From Chalciporus piperatus (Eukaryota > Basidiomycota > Agaricomycetes > Boletales > Boletaceae): a stretch of DNA of 64,000 nt. Both the position numbers and the translations under genes were made by a program. The notes beneath the pieces are model-generated. The model was not told the DNA's origin, ran no database searches, and saw nothing but the letters and a program-made list of their open reading frames with translations. Positions 1-11,200 of this stretch are shown piece after piece; the stretch's first letter is position 1; every line of letters begins with the position of its first letter. Where the stretch lies: the NCBI GenBank assembly GCA_038093975.1, contig JBBPTG010000088.1, forward strand, positions 1 to 64,000, in the 5' to 3' direction.

Positions 1-2096
1 TCTGGACCTTGGATGAGGGATCACATAATTTAACAAGCTTGCGGAAGCTTACTGGGTTCCAGATCCGTCCAAGTAGGATCAGAGAGTGTGCCTCTGTATG
101 CATATACATGACCGAGGACTTGAGAGCACTCCGAAGCGCTCTCTCTGTTCATGGAAAAAGGGTGATGAAACTCCTGTTGCTCTGAAACACGTGTTCCCTT
201 TGTGAACGATAAACAACAGTCCCTCATTGCAAAGCACGTTGCCATCGAACCTTGTTCAATATGGACACGAATCCGTTGGGCAGCGAGAGGCGACCCGTGA
301 TTGAACGGAACGCGGTGCTTCTTCGTGCAAGATGTTCGTAATCAGAAGAGCTGTAGCCCACACTGCACTTCGTGCCGTAGGTGAACCTTGCAACTCGGGA
401 CGATACGAGATGGTCAAGGAAGAAAGACACACCCCCATCCGCCACCGCTTTGTTACTAATATGCAACGGCGAGGGGGTTAAGCTTGTGATTGCTGGATTG
501 GACGTCACATACGTGTGATGTTGGGGCCGACACAGATTGATATCGGCGAACACAGGATGCTGGCAGAGGCTGGCATACAAAAAGTTGCTCGCGGCGTACC
601 CACCGACTAGAAAGGCATACTAAGAGAAACAATGTCATCAGTGCGCGCCTGATATTAGGCTGGGACTACCGACCTTGACTCTCATCGGGCTAGCTTTTCT
701 CTGTTTATCAAAAGCCTCAGCGATCGCGTCGACAGAAGGTCGAAAGAATTTGGCTATATCCTCGCTGGACATGACATTAATCACACGAAATAATGCCGAC
801 CAACGGTCACTCACCCAGCAAGCTTGAGCTGACCACTGCGAATGTCGTACTCGGGCTCTTTGTCTCTTATGGTGCCGAATTTAATGTATTGGGGCTCTTC
901 CTCGTTTCGGAACCTGAGTTTTGTTGTGTGGTCGAACTCTTCCTTCATCTGTTGTACAATGTCGGGGGTGCCAAAGCGTGAGTTCGCAAGCTTCGCTGTT
1001 GTAAACGAAAAGGATCAAGCCCGTCCGAACCCTGGGCATGGAGACAATCAGACCTTTAAGGAATACGTGCGCTCGCTGCGTGACAAAAACGGATCCCTGA
1101 AGACGACCTGTAAAACTCGTCAGACAGCAATGCAATGATTGGCGACGGGATACGTTACATTCCGCAGGAGCAATCTCTTCGAACGAAGTCGGAGGGGACA
1201 GCTTCATTGAATACGCGCTCAAATCAATGGTACCTCCGCCGGCGTCAATGATGACAACGCCTTGATGGTCCGATTCTTCGGACTCTTCCTCGGGCTCCTC
1301 AGGGAATGCGATGGGACCAAGGGACGAAGAGTCCGACGTGAGTAATTGTGTCACACAAAAGTGTAAACTAGCTTCTCCTTCTGTCAGGAGATGTATGCGA
1401 TCCCGATCGTTTTCATCGCGAATAAGCCCGGCGAGTTGTGCAGCTCGACGAATTTGCTGCTGTTGTAGACCCTCCCAACCATTCGGGTGAGTCAGGATGA
1501 ATTCTATACTGTTCTCCATGGACTTCCACATGTTTGCACCGCTAGCGTGAGCCTCGACGATGTAGTTGCGGGCGCATTGGAACAGATACTTCATGAAATC
1601 TGCCAAAACTTGGATAGCAGTTTTGCTGGGAGGAAGAGGGGGAATATCGTCATCGTTAATGTGGGAAGAAGTCAAGTGCTTCGCTCGAAGGTGAAGTTTC
1701 CACCTAAAAACATTAGAGGAATAGAGATTTCTGTGCTAAGGCGATCATACCATTCTAGTTTCATCCATCCCTCGTCCTCTGCTTGTTCGATGATACTTGC
1801 TTGTAGAGCTTCGGCACCAATGGCACGTATGGAACCTTGCTGGTCGTAATATATGATGGATGGTATCTTGTTGTCACCACCAATATGCTCTTGAGCTGGA
1901 TACCTAAGAACCGAACATGTTGGGTGAGAGACTGAGAGTCGTCCTCGACCCTCACTCACTTTGAAACTCCACGAATTTCGGGAATCTCTCCTGGATCGAG
2001 AATACAGTAGGATACCCCACTGTATGTGGTGCCTACATCGAACGCAAGAACCAGCTTTCGAGAGAGACCTTGATACGGTTTGCGAGACAGCGGCAT
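1..2096 (-). CDS. HSP70-family ATPase, HSPA12-like (3' end cut by window)
   Basis: Actin-fold ATPase of the HSP70 superfamily, of the divergent HSPA12-like kind that is abundant in mushroom-forming fungi. The start is ATG at 2096 (MPLSRKPYQG). It is followed at once by the phosphate-1 loop VLAFDVGTTYSGVSYC, and an intron starts at 1959. Further exons give YPAQEHIGGDNKIPS, the phosphate-2 motif VVIIDAGGGTIDLSAYS (about 1210-1270) and SEDIAKFFRPSVDAIAEAF (about 690-780). Near 440 there is NKAVADGGVSFFLDH, the adenosine-side motif. The last visible exon ends near 50 at a GTAAGC donor, so the C-terminus lies outside the window. Family members usually have about 550-600 residues. The cellular role is not established; they lack the canonical HSP70 substrate-binding region. 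At least eight exons are needed, and all junctions are inferred by eye. Confidence 0.85.
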
Positions 2097-3913
2097 CACT
2101 GATGTGAAGATGATTCAAATGCGGTGCAGGTTTCCGATACTTAAAGATATCGAGAAACAGCAGTGTGACAGATTGCGCCCAAAAGTCGTGCTGAACGCCT
2201 GGTGAGAACCAGGAAGGGGAAGATGATGAAATTGAGATGACCATTGACCGTGCATTATACGGCATTGACCCTGGATGCATCCGATGACCTACACGCCCAA
2301 ATCAAGTTTTCCGGGGGCAGACGATTGACGGAAATGGTTAGCACAATATATTTTGGATATTGTATGAAGATAAGTGTGACATGCTTGGAGTGATTTGGCC
2401 ACCGTCCGCGGTACGGCAGGTGTGACATATCAGTGTGACATAAATCCTTGGATGTCCACTGGATGTCTGGAGAAGGTCCAGGGATCGTTTGATTGATAAC
2501 CGGACAACGTCGCACTCCGAGCATCAGGCAAATGTGTGACTGTATACTGTACTGCCATACCAAGTAAGATATCTAGCTAACATGACCTCACTGTCTGGCA
2601 AACATTGTTCGAGCATCCAAACCAAGTAAGTAGTAGCATGAGTTATTTCCTCGAGCACAGACGAAAGGCAAGTAATGTCCTTTTTTCCCTAAACCACCAG
2701 GTGGTCCCAATCACTGAAAATGCGGACAAATTTAATCTATGGTGCTATAGAAGTGTTCGTAAGAAAATGTATTAATAATGGTAGGTTAGACTAATCAAGT
2801 GTAGCCAACAATTCCTTAATGCATCGGGACTTGAACGAAATTTTGGTGAGTGAAATCACGTGATGGCGGTTGATTAAAATTGAAACTCAACCGTTCTCTG
2901 CTTCTTTCTCCTCACCACTCTTTAGCCCTGCAAGTCATTGACTATGCACCCAGGTTTGGTCCGAGCAAGTCCTGCGAGCCCGGAGCACTCTGCCAACACG
3001 AGCGCGACCACGGTACCACCTCACAGCCGCGTCCCGCCACTCTACTCCACCGCCCTCACTGACGGCTCTCCCAGCCTTGGCTCTCACTTATGTACACACT
3101 GTTGGCTCGTCTCTACCTGTATATTCAATCTACAGTACTGTGTATCCATAGTATAGTCATTCAATCCATTTTGATGTTAAGCCATTCCCTTGCTGTCCCT
3201 GTGCTACTGTTCGAGCGAATATAAATCCATTTGTTGCCGTGAAATTGTATAAAAACCTGGTGTCCCTTGGATGTCTGCTGGATAGCTAGTGGATGTCGAG
3301 GTTGAGGTTGTCGACACAGGGCTTGAAACATAAATGTGATGTTCGACTAGATAGCCAACTAATGGTGGTGGGCGAAGCCCACCAACACAGTGTGATGCTT
3401 ACATAAGCTGTCCTGCAATATGCTGAGACTGAGACATGGCACACATTCGAGAATGTACCACCTCGGGCCGTAGATAGATGCGAAACAGTGTAGGTACATT
3501 CATACATAGTATATATACATGGTCTTCAGGCCCGAAAGGCATGAATTGAATGTGTCATTGAAATATGAGCATATGGGTGGTTTGGAAGAAGGTTAAAAGT
3601 CGTGATTGTGACATCCACGACACAGTACTTTAAAAACCGTTGTGAAGGTGTGGACGAAGGAGTAAAATCCGTCAATTTTTCTCTGTATACCTGGAGTTAT
3701 TGAGGTGTATTCGGTACAATCTCGAACTCCCACCTGGAATACCCCTATACACAGTGAAGTAGCCCGGATCGGGATTCGGGTAGGGGTTCTTCGTCGATGC
3801 ATGTACATGATACCCCCAGCAAAACGCCGTCCTTGCGTCCAAACCAGCTCGTCTTGTCCTCCTTTAGGTTCGTGAAAGATGCCTCCAGCCTTTCGCACTT
3901 AGCTGCTGGTGCC
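2097..3913. other. Spacer with repeat-like sequence, no confident gene
   Basis: No open frame here resembles a protein. Two stretches repeat a similar theme: ccttggatgtccactggatg near 2450 and ccttggatgtctgctggata near 3266. Short tgtgacat words cluster at 2376-2440. The block 3060-3260 (tgtatattcaatctacag, then AT-rich with tataaaa) has the look of a decayed LTR or promoter-like repeat, but no paired copy is visible in the window. An 8-bp perfect hairpin lies at 3366-3384. Confidence 0.4.
3366..3384. repeat. Short perfect inverted repeat (hairpin)
   Basis: TGGTGGGC, a GAA loop, then GCCCACCA: a perfect 8-bp stem with a 3-nt loop. It sits inside the repeat-like spacer. It could be a piece of a mobile-element terminus or of a small structured RNA; nothing else supports either reading. 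Confidence 0.45.
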
Positions 3914-4228
3914 ATGGTGCGTCACCCCTCCTATACACCTCTCGATAAACGTCGATCTACTACACAACATGAGCAATCACGTCGCTTACATGACGAGAAA
4001 GAGAACACACCGCTTCCTGACGCATCATTGATACACGCACCACCACCGCTTCCTCGGGATCATACAAACGCGCCAAAGTCCTCGAGGAGCGCTTGTCGAA
4101 CGCGAATTACACTCTCGCGAGCATGAAACAGGAGCTGGGACATGTCGCGCAGCACCTTGCACGGGCGGAGGCAAGGGCGACGCGTACGGAGACAAAAGCT
4201 CCTGACCGTCACAGGCTGCGGAGGGTGA
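3914..4228 (+). pseudogene. Fragment of a coiled-coil protein, frame broken
   Basis: ATG at 3914 opens a basic, Ser/Pro-rich N-terminus (MVRHPSYTPLDKRRSTTQ), which runs in one frame to about 4045. The sensible continuation is in another frame from about 4045: SGSYKRAKVLEERLSNANY, then MKQELGHVAQHLARAEARAT. That part is a strongly amphipathic, Leu/Ala/Glu/Arg-rich coiled coil. No intron with good borders joins the two frames, so a single-base loss near 4040-4060 is the simpler reading. The coiled coil then runs straight into the FAD-monooxygenase fragment in a different frame. I do not recognise the parent gene. It looks like the 5' piece of a duplicated gene left beside another fragment. Confidence 0.4.
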
Positions 4229-4867
4229 ATGAGGGATTTCTCCCTCTTCCAAAGGAACACCACATCCGACGCGGTATATCCTCTCAGAAACGGAGGGTCC
4301 TCCGTGGGCTGCGTGTCGTCCGATCCAGCTGTCAACCCGAGTGGTAACCCGGTGTCGATCAAGGACGTCGTTTGGTCGACACGGTTTCGCAACTGCGCTG
4401 CCATCACAGATAAGACGTTCACCCGTTTCGCGTCTGCCAGAGAGGAGGGGGAGGAGTCTGGGAAGAAGGAATCGGAACCGGAAGGAGGGGTGATCCTTCT
4501 CGTGGGAGATGCTGCTCATATTCATTCACCAGCCGGTGGACAAGGGATGAACCTCGGCTTACGGGACGCCATTTTCCTCGGGGAAGCCCTGATCAAACAC
4601 ATCGAAGTCTCCTCTACCAAGTCCCTCTCGGAAGCCGACACCATCCTCTGCGAATTCGCCGAAAGCAGACACGCACGCGCACTCGAGGTCATCGGGTTTA
4701 CGAAAAAGATTCTCTCGATCGCGGGTATGCAGTATAGGGAGAAGATGTATTGGTGGTTGCCGATTAGTTCGGCGACGGTGAGGGATTGGGCGCTTTGGAT
4801 CGCGGGGAGTATTCCGTTTGTGAGGAAGAGGATGGCTTGGGAGCTGAGTGGGTTGGGGAGGAGGTAA
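4229..4867 (+). pseudogene. C-terminal half of a PHBH-type FAD monooxygenase
   Basis: The frame encodes the second half of an aromatic-ring hydroxylase of the phenol 2-monooxygenase / PHBH fold. The diagnostic motif is the FAD-ribityl-binding GD segment LVGDAAHIHSPAGGQGMNLG at about 4498-4558. After it come the helix LRDAIFLGEALIKHIE and the tail SLSEADTILCEFAESRHARALEVIGFTKK. The N-terminal GxGxxG dinucleotide-binding domain (about 200 residues) is absent, and the bases upstream encode an unrelated coiled coil. Without the Rossmann motif it could not bind FAD normally, so I treat it as a truncated copy. An ATG at 4229 is in frame, so a 212-residue product is possible but unlikely to be an enzyme. 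Confidence 0.65.
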
Positions 4868-5732
4868 GGGTCGGTGGTTGCGTATCAAGTGTATCACCGT
4901 TGGTTCTTGTTTCGAAGTTTGAGCGTCCGTATACATATTCCGATTTCTACTTGTTCGTTGATGCAGATCAGAGTACCGAGAGCAGCGTGCCCAGTGTGGA
5001 TGTCAGCCAGGCATGGTCGCTGCAAGACGCAATATAAAGAATTCCAATGAGGGACCACTGGAACATAGGGATTCGAAACATACAGCAAACCTGGGGGGAG
5101 AGATGTGACTGGCGGGGCTATGATATCCGGTCAGTGCTCATTCCAACCTCACCAACTAGGGGACCCTCTCTTTTTTTCTGTCGCATTGTCGAGGAATGCC
5201 GCAACAAACCTGAACTTGAGAGAAGTGGTATTATGGTGGCGATGATGACGATGATGAAGTAACAGGCACTCGGTTCGTGTGGAGTGTTTGGTTTGTCGGG
5301 AGAAAGATGTCTCAGAAGTTTAGTTGGTCGCGGAGATGTAAGCGTTGTTGCGGATGATCTGGGCATCATGCATCATGACTCCTACGACGAATACGCACAT
5401 TGTGTTTCGGAATTCGAGTTGCTTGAGTTTTTCTGACCCTGGTCACTTTCTACCCGTTTGTTAATGCAAGTGAGCATTCCCATGTGGAATAGGCTTGATA
5501 TCAGCCAACGACAAAGAGATAAAGAATTGGGTGCCCCGTAAACGATTCAAGGCCATAGCATGTGAATGCTGGAGATACAAGTTGCTATGGGTATACATGA
5601 TTACAGCTTTCATTGTGATGCTATTCATCGAATCAATTAGATGTCTTCTGATGAAGTACTCTGGTAGTAGCTTACTGAATAATGTTCCATGATATGTGAT
5701 GTGTCGTAATGATGATGCCAATCGACCGTAAG
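4868..5732. other. Intergenic, no gene seen
   Basis: No frame with recognisable protein character on either strand. It contains a short GAT-rich microsatellite near 5236-5258 and otherwise ordinary A+T-richer spacer between the monooxygenase remnant and the 3' end of the kinase gene. Confidence 0.5.
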
Positions 5733-6984
5733 TTAGATTCCAATGGTGCCGCGGACTATGCCAAGGGCGTCCAGCGCCATGCGTTCCGCTGGCCCTTCGC
5801 CTTTTCCGGATAGCCTCGTCCACGGACGAGGCAGATTTGTCCTTGATAATATACCACCCCAAATCATCAACGCTTCCAAAGCAGTTGGACGTTCCTTTGG
5901 ATCCGGCTTGGTCATCTTTTGAGCTAGATCTTTTAACCGATCCAATTCTTTGAACTCCTGCCAAGGACGGCTTAATCCGCAGGGTAACTGAACAAAGAAC
6001 AGGGAACACGCACGTTCACGATCCTGGTTTGATATACGGTTCCGAGAACGTAAACATCATATCGAAACGGGTCGTAAGGTTGTCCGGTTAGCTGCTCTGG
6101 GGCTTGTATTCGACCGAGGTTGCCCCTCACGAGACGTTCACGTTGTCCTGGAGTGAATTGGGTCGACAAGCCGAAGTCGATGAAATAATATTTAATCTCG
6201 ACTTCAGACCGATTCCGACTATAAGAGATATCATTTTTTCCGTCGCGAGCTCGCAAGTGAGCCATTGGATGCCAGCCATTTTTGAAGAGGTTAGAAGGAT
6301 CCATTAAAATATTCTCGGCAGCACAATCACTATAACATTTGCAGTCAGCACAGCATCCGCGAACGCGAAATTCACAAACCGATGTGCCACATTTTGGGCA
6401 TGCATATACACGAGACCCTGAACAGGACACTCAGAAGGGATAACATGCTGGAAGGTGGGGAATTCTAACCTCGAGGGTCTGGTTTACAAAATCGACGACT
6501 TCCCCGTGCGAGGTGAATTTAGGCGCGCTGAACGGGCGAAGAACTGGCATGACAATGTACTGATAATTCGAATCCACCGCGTCTTCAAAGACATCGAGTA
6601 CAGGGACACAGTGGTTCCTGTTATCGCTCCGAGATTCTGATGATCCTAGACGCGACGCGATCTTGGCTTCGTTGGGGTGGGTCCTGAGGTCAACTCTTTT
6701 GATAAACACGTCCTTTCCGTTTCTTTGATCTGTCGCGTCGAGAAGAGCCGCTTTCTGGGTATCTGTGAGCCGAAGGGTAAATTATCGAATGCGGAGAAGC
6801 GACTCACCACCGAAGCTATGCTATCTTCAAGGAGTTCAAGGTTGGGATTCGCATCGGGTATGGATTTCCATGAGGGCTGCCATGCTGGATGATAGCGCGG
6901 TCGGAGCATATAATATTTACTTTTGAAGAAGTGGTATCTTTCCCTCCAAAAGATCTCCCTGTCTCTCAGCTGGTCAGCCGTCAT
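5733..6984 (-). CDS. Small protein kinase-like protein
   Basis: A compact kinase-fold protein of a type common in agaricomycetes. ATG at 6984 opens MTADQLRDREIFWRERYHFF. A short intron with donor GTGAGT near 6817 is followed by the beta-3 segment KDVFIKRVDL. The next exon carries the hinge-like YQYIVMPVLRPF and VDFVNQTLE, and another junction joins the catalytic loop remnant DCAAENILMDPSNLF (near 6320; HRD replaced by a D-C-A-A-E-N form). KYYFIDFGLSTQF is the activation-loop start, with DFG present, followed by QAPEQLTGQPYDPFRYDVYVLG. The last exon has KMTKPDPKERPTALEALMIW. The stop is at 5733. The catalytic Asp and DFG are kept, so activity is possible. Substrate unknown. Confidence 0.75.
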
Positions 6985-7224
6985 GAATACAATCCGGGAG
7001 GACAAGAGTTGACGAGCACAGCCACTGATATTCTATTTGTACTGTAGGTCCACATAAGACCACAAAAGGTTCACAATAATTGGCTCCGACGTCAAAACAA
7101 CAATTGCCTCGAGGCAGGGGCATGTTCCCGTCCTCCACAGCAAGTTGCGATGTGATAAAGACTAGCATGTCGCCATGGGCCTCGTCACCTTCATCTCACC
7201 ACTGTGCAGTGTGCACCATCCACT

Positions 7225-8035
7225 ATGGCCGAAACATTCAGTATCTCCTCCAATACCTTTGGTTTCATCATGGGTGGTATCACCTTGCTCGGACTCATCA
7301 TCAATCTGGCTCGGTTTCACCTTCCGAGTAGTAAGATTAAAGTATTGGAATCACTGTTGGAGGAAACAGAGGCTTTCTTCAAGAAAGCTGTTGAAGATGG
7401 TCTCCTCACCGAACCAAAATTTGTTAGGGAGACTGGAGCAGATCTCGAAATGTAACTTATTTCTTCTACTGCGTCCTGGGCACGACTCACTCTACCCGCC
7501 AGATTGAAGGATCGGACGTGCAGATTACAATCCCGCGCGTACAGTGCAACCACCCTGCGTAAAGACTACGCCGAATTCTTCAGAGGCACTTCGACATCCA
7601 TTGCAAGAGCTTGTGAATCCCTCAAACAGCTCAGAGCAGAAGTCATTGTTCGTGATTTCATGTACATCCTCGAGTGGTATCTGACACAGACTATTTTTCA
7701 CTAGTCTTCCAGCGAAGAGGGTCGGCAACGACTAATGGAGGTAAATTCAGCCCCCCAGCCTTCCCTACCCCGCAATTCTGTACCTCAGGTTGAGAAGTAT
7801 CCCACCCTCTCATCTGCGGCGGACATCATCCGTCCCCGCTCTTGCCCTCTCCCAGCGCGAAACTCGGATCATTCCCGAAATGTTGCCTCATCAGACAGTG
7901 AGTGGCTCAAGATCGCGCTGTAACTTTGACTGATAGAACCGTGGCACAGATCCTTTCAGTGATCCCACTCACACTACCGCGGAGGTCGGAGTCCAGACAG
8001 AATATACGTCGGTCGACCTCGAGCGTGTAGCGTGA
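7225..8035 (+). CDS. Small single-pass membrane protein with heptad-rich tail
   Basis: Four exons can be chained with good GT..AG borders. Exon 1 from ATG 7225 gives an N-terminal hydrophobic helix (FGFIMGGITLLGLIINLA). It is followed by a charged helical stretch (KIKVLESLLEETEAFFKKAV). Exon 2 (from about 7505) continues with an Arg/Lys- and Leu-rich helix (TTLRKDYAEFFRGTSTSIAR, then ACESLKQLRAE). Exon 3 (from about 7705) is Pro/Ser-rich and polar. Exon 4 (from about 7972) ends at TGA 8033-8035. The design, one TM helix followed by a coiled coil and a disordered tail, recurs in short uncharacterised agaricomycete proteins. No catalytic motif is present. The gene ends 24 bp before the retrotransposon LTR, so its polyadenylation signals may now lie in the element. 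Confidence 0.6.
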
Positions 8036-8059
8036 GTGGTGTGGGTATCGCCTGTGCGT

Positions 8060-8216
8060 TGGAGAGGCCAGGACTGCCGCCGACTCGACGTACTACAGGA
8101 TGATGATAGTCTCGAACTGCGTTGCGCTACGCTAAACTACTGCTTTGTCACTCTGTTCGGCATCTTCCGCGCACTCTCTGCTGACTCAGGCTAGCCCCTG
8201 GCCCTACACCGCCACA
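8060..8216 (-). repeat. 3' LTR of the Ty3/Gypsy element
   Basis: 157-bp copy with TG...CA ends on the plus strand (TGGAGAGGCC to CGCCACA). By eye it is identical base for base to 14212-14368. In element orientation it starts TGTGGCGGTG. The last 13 bases of the pol reading frame, including its TAG, lie inside it. Confidence 0.95.
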
Positions 8217-11200
8217 TGTGCCCCTTCTCGAACATGCGACACTCCGGGGTCGCTAACGAAGAGACTCGCCACCTCAACTCCTGTCCACTCTCCCTGTTCG
8301 ATCTTCTTCGCCTCTTCCCGTTCCTGCTCGCTTCCTTCCACCTCTTCCTGCTCGCTCTCTTCCGCCTCTTCCATCTCCTCTTCCCTCGAAATCCACCTCC
8401 TCTCTCCTCTCTCCTCCCTCATCCCGTCTTCTTCTTCCTCCAGCCTCAACTCTTCCGATTCTGCTAGGGCCGTTCCACTCCTGGGTACGAATTCGCGTAG
8501 GCGTCGGGAATGGGTGATGCCGTTTATGGGAAACCCTTCGAGCGTTTCTAGTCGATACGAGTTTCCGAGTTGTTCTACTATTCGGCGGGGCGCGGACCAT
8601 TGAGGTAGGAGTTTGCGGGTATTGGCTTTTGTGTTGTCCAGCGCCGTGTCATGTACTTGTGCGAGTTGTCCGGGCTTGAATGTGACTTCTCCCGCCTTTG
8701 AGTCTATGACCCGTTTGTCGAATGCCCATTTTCGTTTCAGTGCATGCAACGCGGCGTGATCTGAGGCGTCTAGTCGCTGCTGATTAGCGTATGCCATTTG
8801 CACGTCTGTGTCCCGGTTTGTAAGTTCTGTGGTCGCCACATCCGTTGGCGTACGGCGAGTGTTGACTACGAAACCAAGGAGCAGTTCTTTGGGGGAGAAC
8901 TTGAAAGCGGGTAGGATACGCTCGTTGAGTTGGCGTATGGCGGTGTCGAAATGGTCGGGCCAGCTCTTGGCGATGTCGGCAGGAGTCGTGTTGGTGTAAT
9001 CGTCTTCGCCGAGGTTGGGGCCGCAGAGGCGGCGTAGACGGCCCAAGAGCTGGCCATTTGTGTTCTCGACCAATCCGTTGATCCAAGGGGAGTACGCGGC
9101 CGTGACGTGGTGATTTACGCCGTTAGCTTCGCACCAGGTTCGTACGTCCCCATTGTTGAAATGGGATCCGCCATCCGTCATGAGCGCTTCTGGGGGCCGG
9201 AATGCTTGTGCGATGGCTTTTAACGCCGTGATCGTGGTTTTAGCGGTTCCGTGCGATTTGAGTTTAAAGCCCCAGACGTGTTGCGAGAATGTGTCCATGA
9301 CTAATAGTACGCAGTGGTATCCACCTTTGCCGTTTGGCAAGGACAAGTAGTCTGCTACCAACAACTCGAAGGGATGTCGGCGTGTGATTGGGTACATCAG
9401 TGAGTGTAGATTCGATGAACCGAAATTCTTACACTGCGGGCACTGGAGAAGCGCGTTTACGATCGCCTGATCTAATCTGGGACACCATACGGAGTCCATT
9501 AGTTTCAGTTTGATCAGGTCGCGTCCCCAGTGCCCATTGTTGATGTGCTCTTTCTTGGCGAGTTCTTCTGCTTCCTTTCGAGTAATACATTCCAAACGTG
9601 ACTTCGCGCGAGTTGACCGTCCATCCGATATGCGCCATAGTTGGTCGTCCTCGATGAAGTAGCCCTCTGCCTTATGCCGGGCACGGCGCTTTTCACGATC
9701 TGGTTTGTCACCGTCCAGGTTGCCCAGTGCCTTCACAACTTCTAAGAAAAGAGGTTCGTCAGCGAACCGTGAAATGAGTGTAGTGAAGCTTTGTGTTGCG
9801 GTAACCCCGAATAAGTCATTGACGAGGCCTTCTCTGCATTCCCAATCCTCCCCGACTGTCCAGGTACTGCCATCATTTTCTATGGGGGCTTTGTCAGTAA
9901 AGACGCGGCTGAGCGCGTCTGCCGCCTCGTTAGCTTTTCCGGGGCGGTGCCGTACGGCCGCGAGATAGTAGGTCGACACTCCATCTCGCCACCTCGCATG
10001 GACTGAGGATGGATTGTCACTGCATAGGGTATCCCTCAGCGCGATACAGTCGGTCTCGACTTCGACTGGGAATCCCCAAATCAGGTCACTGAAGTGGTCT
10101 AGACCAAACTTCAGTGCCGCGAACTCTAGTATGTATGGTTTGTACAGCTCTTCTGTAGACGATGTGCGCTTCGATGCAAAGCCGACGGGATGAATGGTAG
10201 TGACACTGTCCCCGTTAGGGAGCGTCGTGGTGTGTCTCTGGGACAGGATTGCTCCGAATCCCGTTTTGCACCCATCCGTGGTAATAATGAAGGGCGTACC
10301 GTCGAACTTCGGTGCGCGCAATACGGGTTCTGAGATCAGAGTTTGTTTGAGCGTCGTGAATGCCTTGGTATGTCGGGCTGTCCAGTATCGATCCAGGGTT
10401 CTGTCCCTCAGGAATTGCTTGTACTTGCGTTTTCCCATTTGCGCGACTGGCTGCGGTAGGTCTAGGTTCCGTTGGAGGTCTGTCAAGGGAGCCACGATGC
10501 GGGCGTAGTCCTTGATTAAGGGCCTAAAATAGCCCGTTAGGCCTAGAAAGCGCATCAATTCATGCAAATTGGAGGGAATGGGCCACTCAGCAATTGCTTC
10601 GAGCTTCGCCATGTCTGGTTTGATGCCTTCTTTTCCGACTCGAGCACCGCCGTATACCGCCTCGCTCATGAACAGCTGAGTTTTTGAGGGCGAGACCGAC
10701 AAGTCTTTCTCCCGGCATACTTCAAAGAACAGGCGTAGGCGGCCTAGGAGTTCATCAAAGTCGTTGCCCGCTATGCCGTTGTCATCGACGAAGGTTTCCA
10801 GTCCGAGTTTCAGCATGGAGTCTTTAAAGGCGTGAGCGGTGAGTTCAGCGAAGCAGGATGGCGCACCCATGACACCCATGGGCATTCGGGCGTATTTGTG
10901 ATATCCTCGACCTTCTGTATAAATGCATAGGTAGGGCTGGTCTTCTCCTTCGACTGGTATCGCATAAAACCCTGAGGCGAAGTCAATGACGCATACGAAC
11001 TCGTGTCCCGCTAGGCGTTGTTGCTTAGCTTGAATATCCCCTTGTAACATTGGTGCGACTTTCGACACTTTGTTGACCGATTGGAAGTTCTGTGTTATTC
11101 TCCACTTGGGTTTTTTAGTTGGCTCTGCGGTCATGGGTCGAGTGGGAGGTCTCGGGGGTAGGTTGGGGTTGGGTGCTTCGCCCAGACGAACACACTCGTC

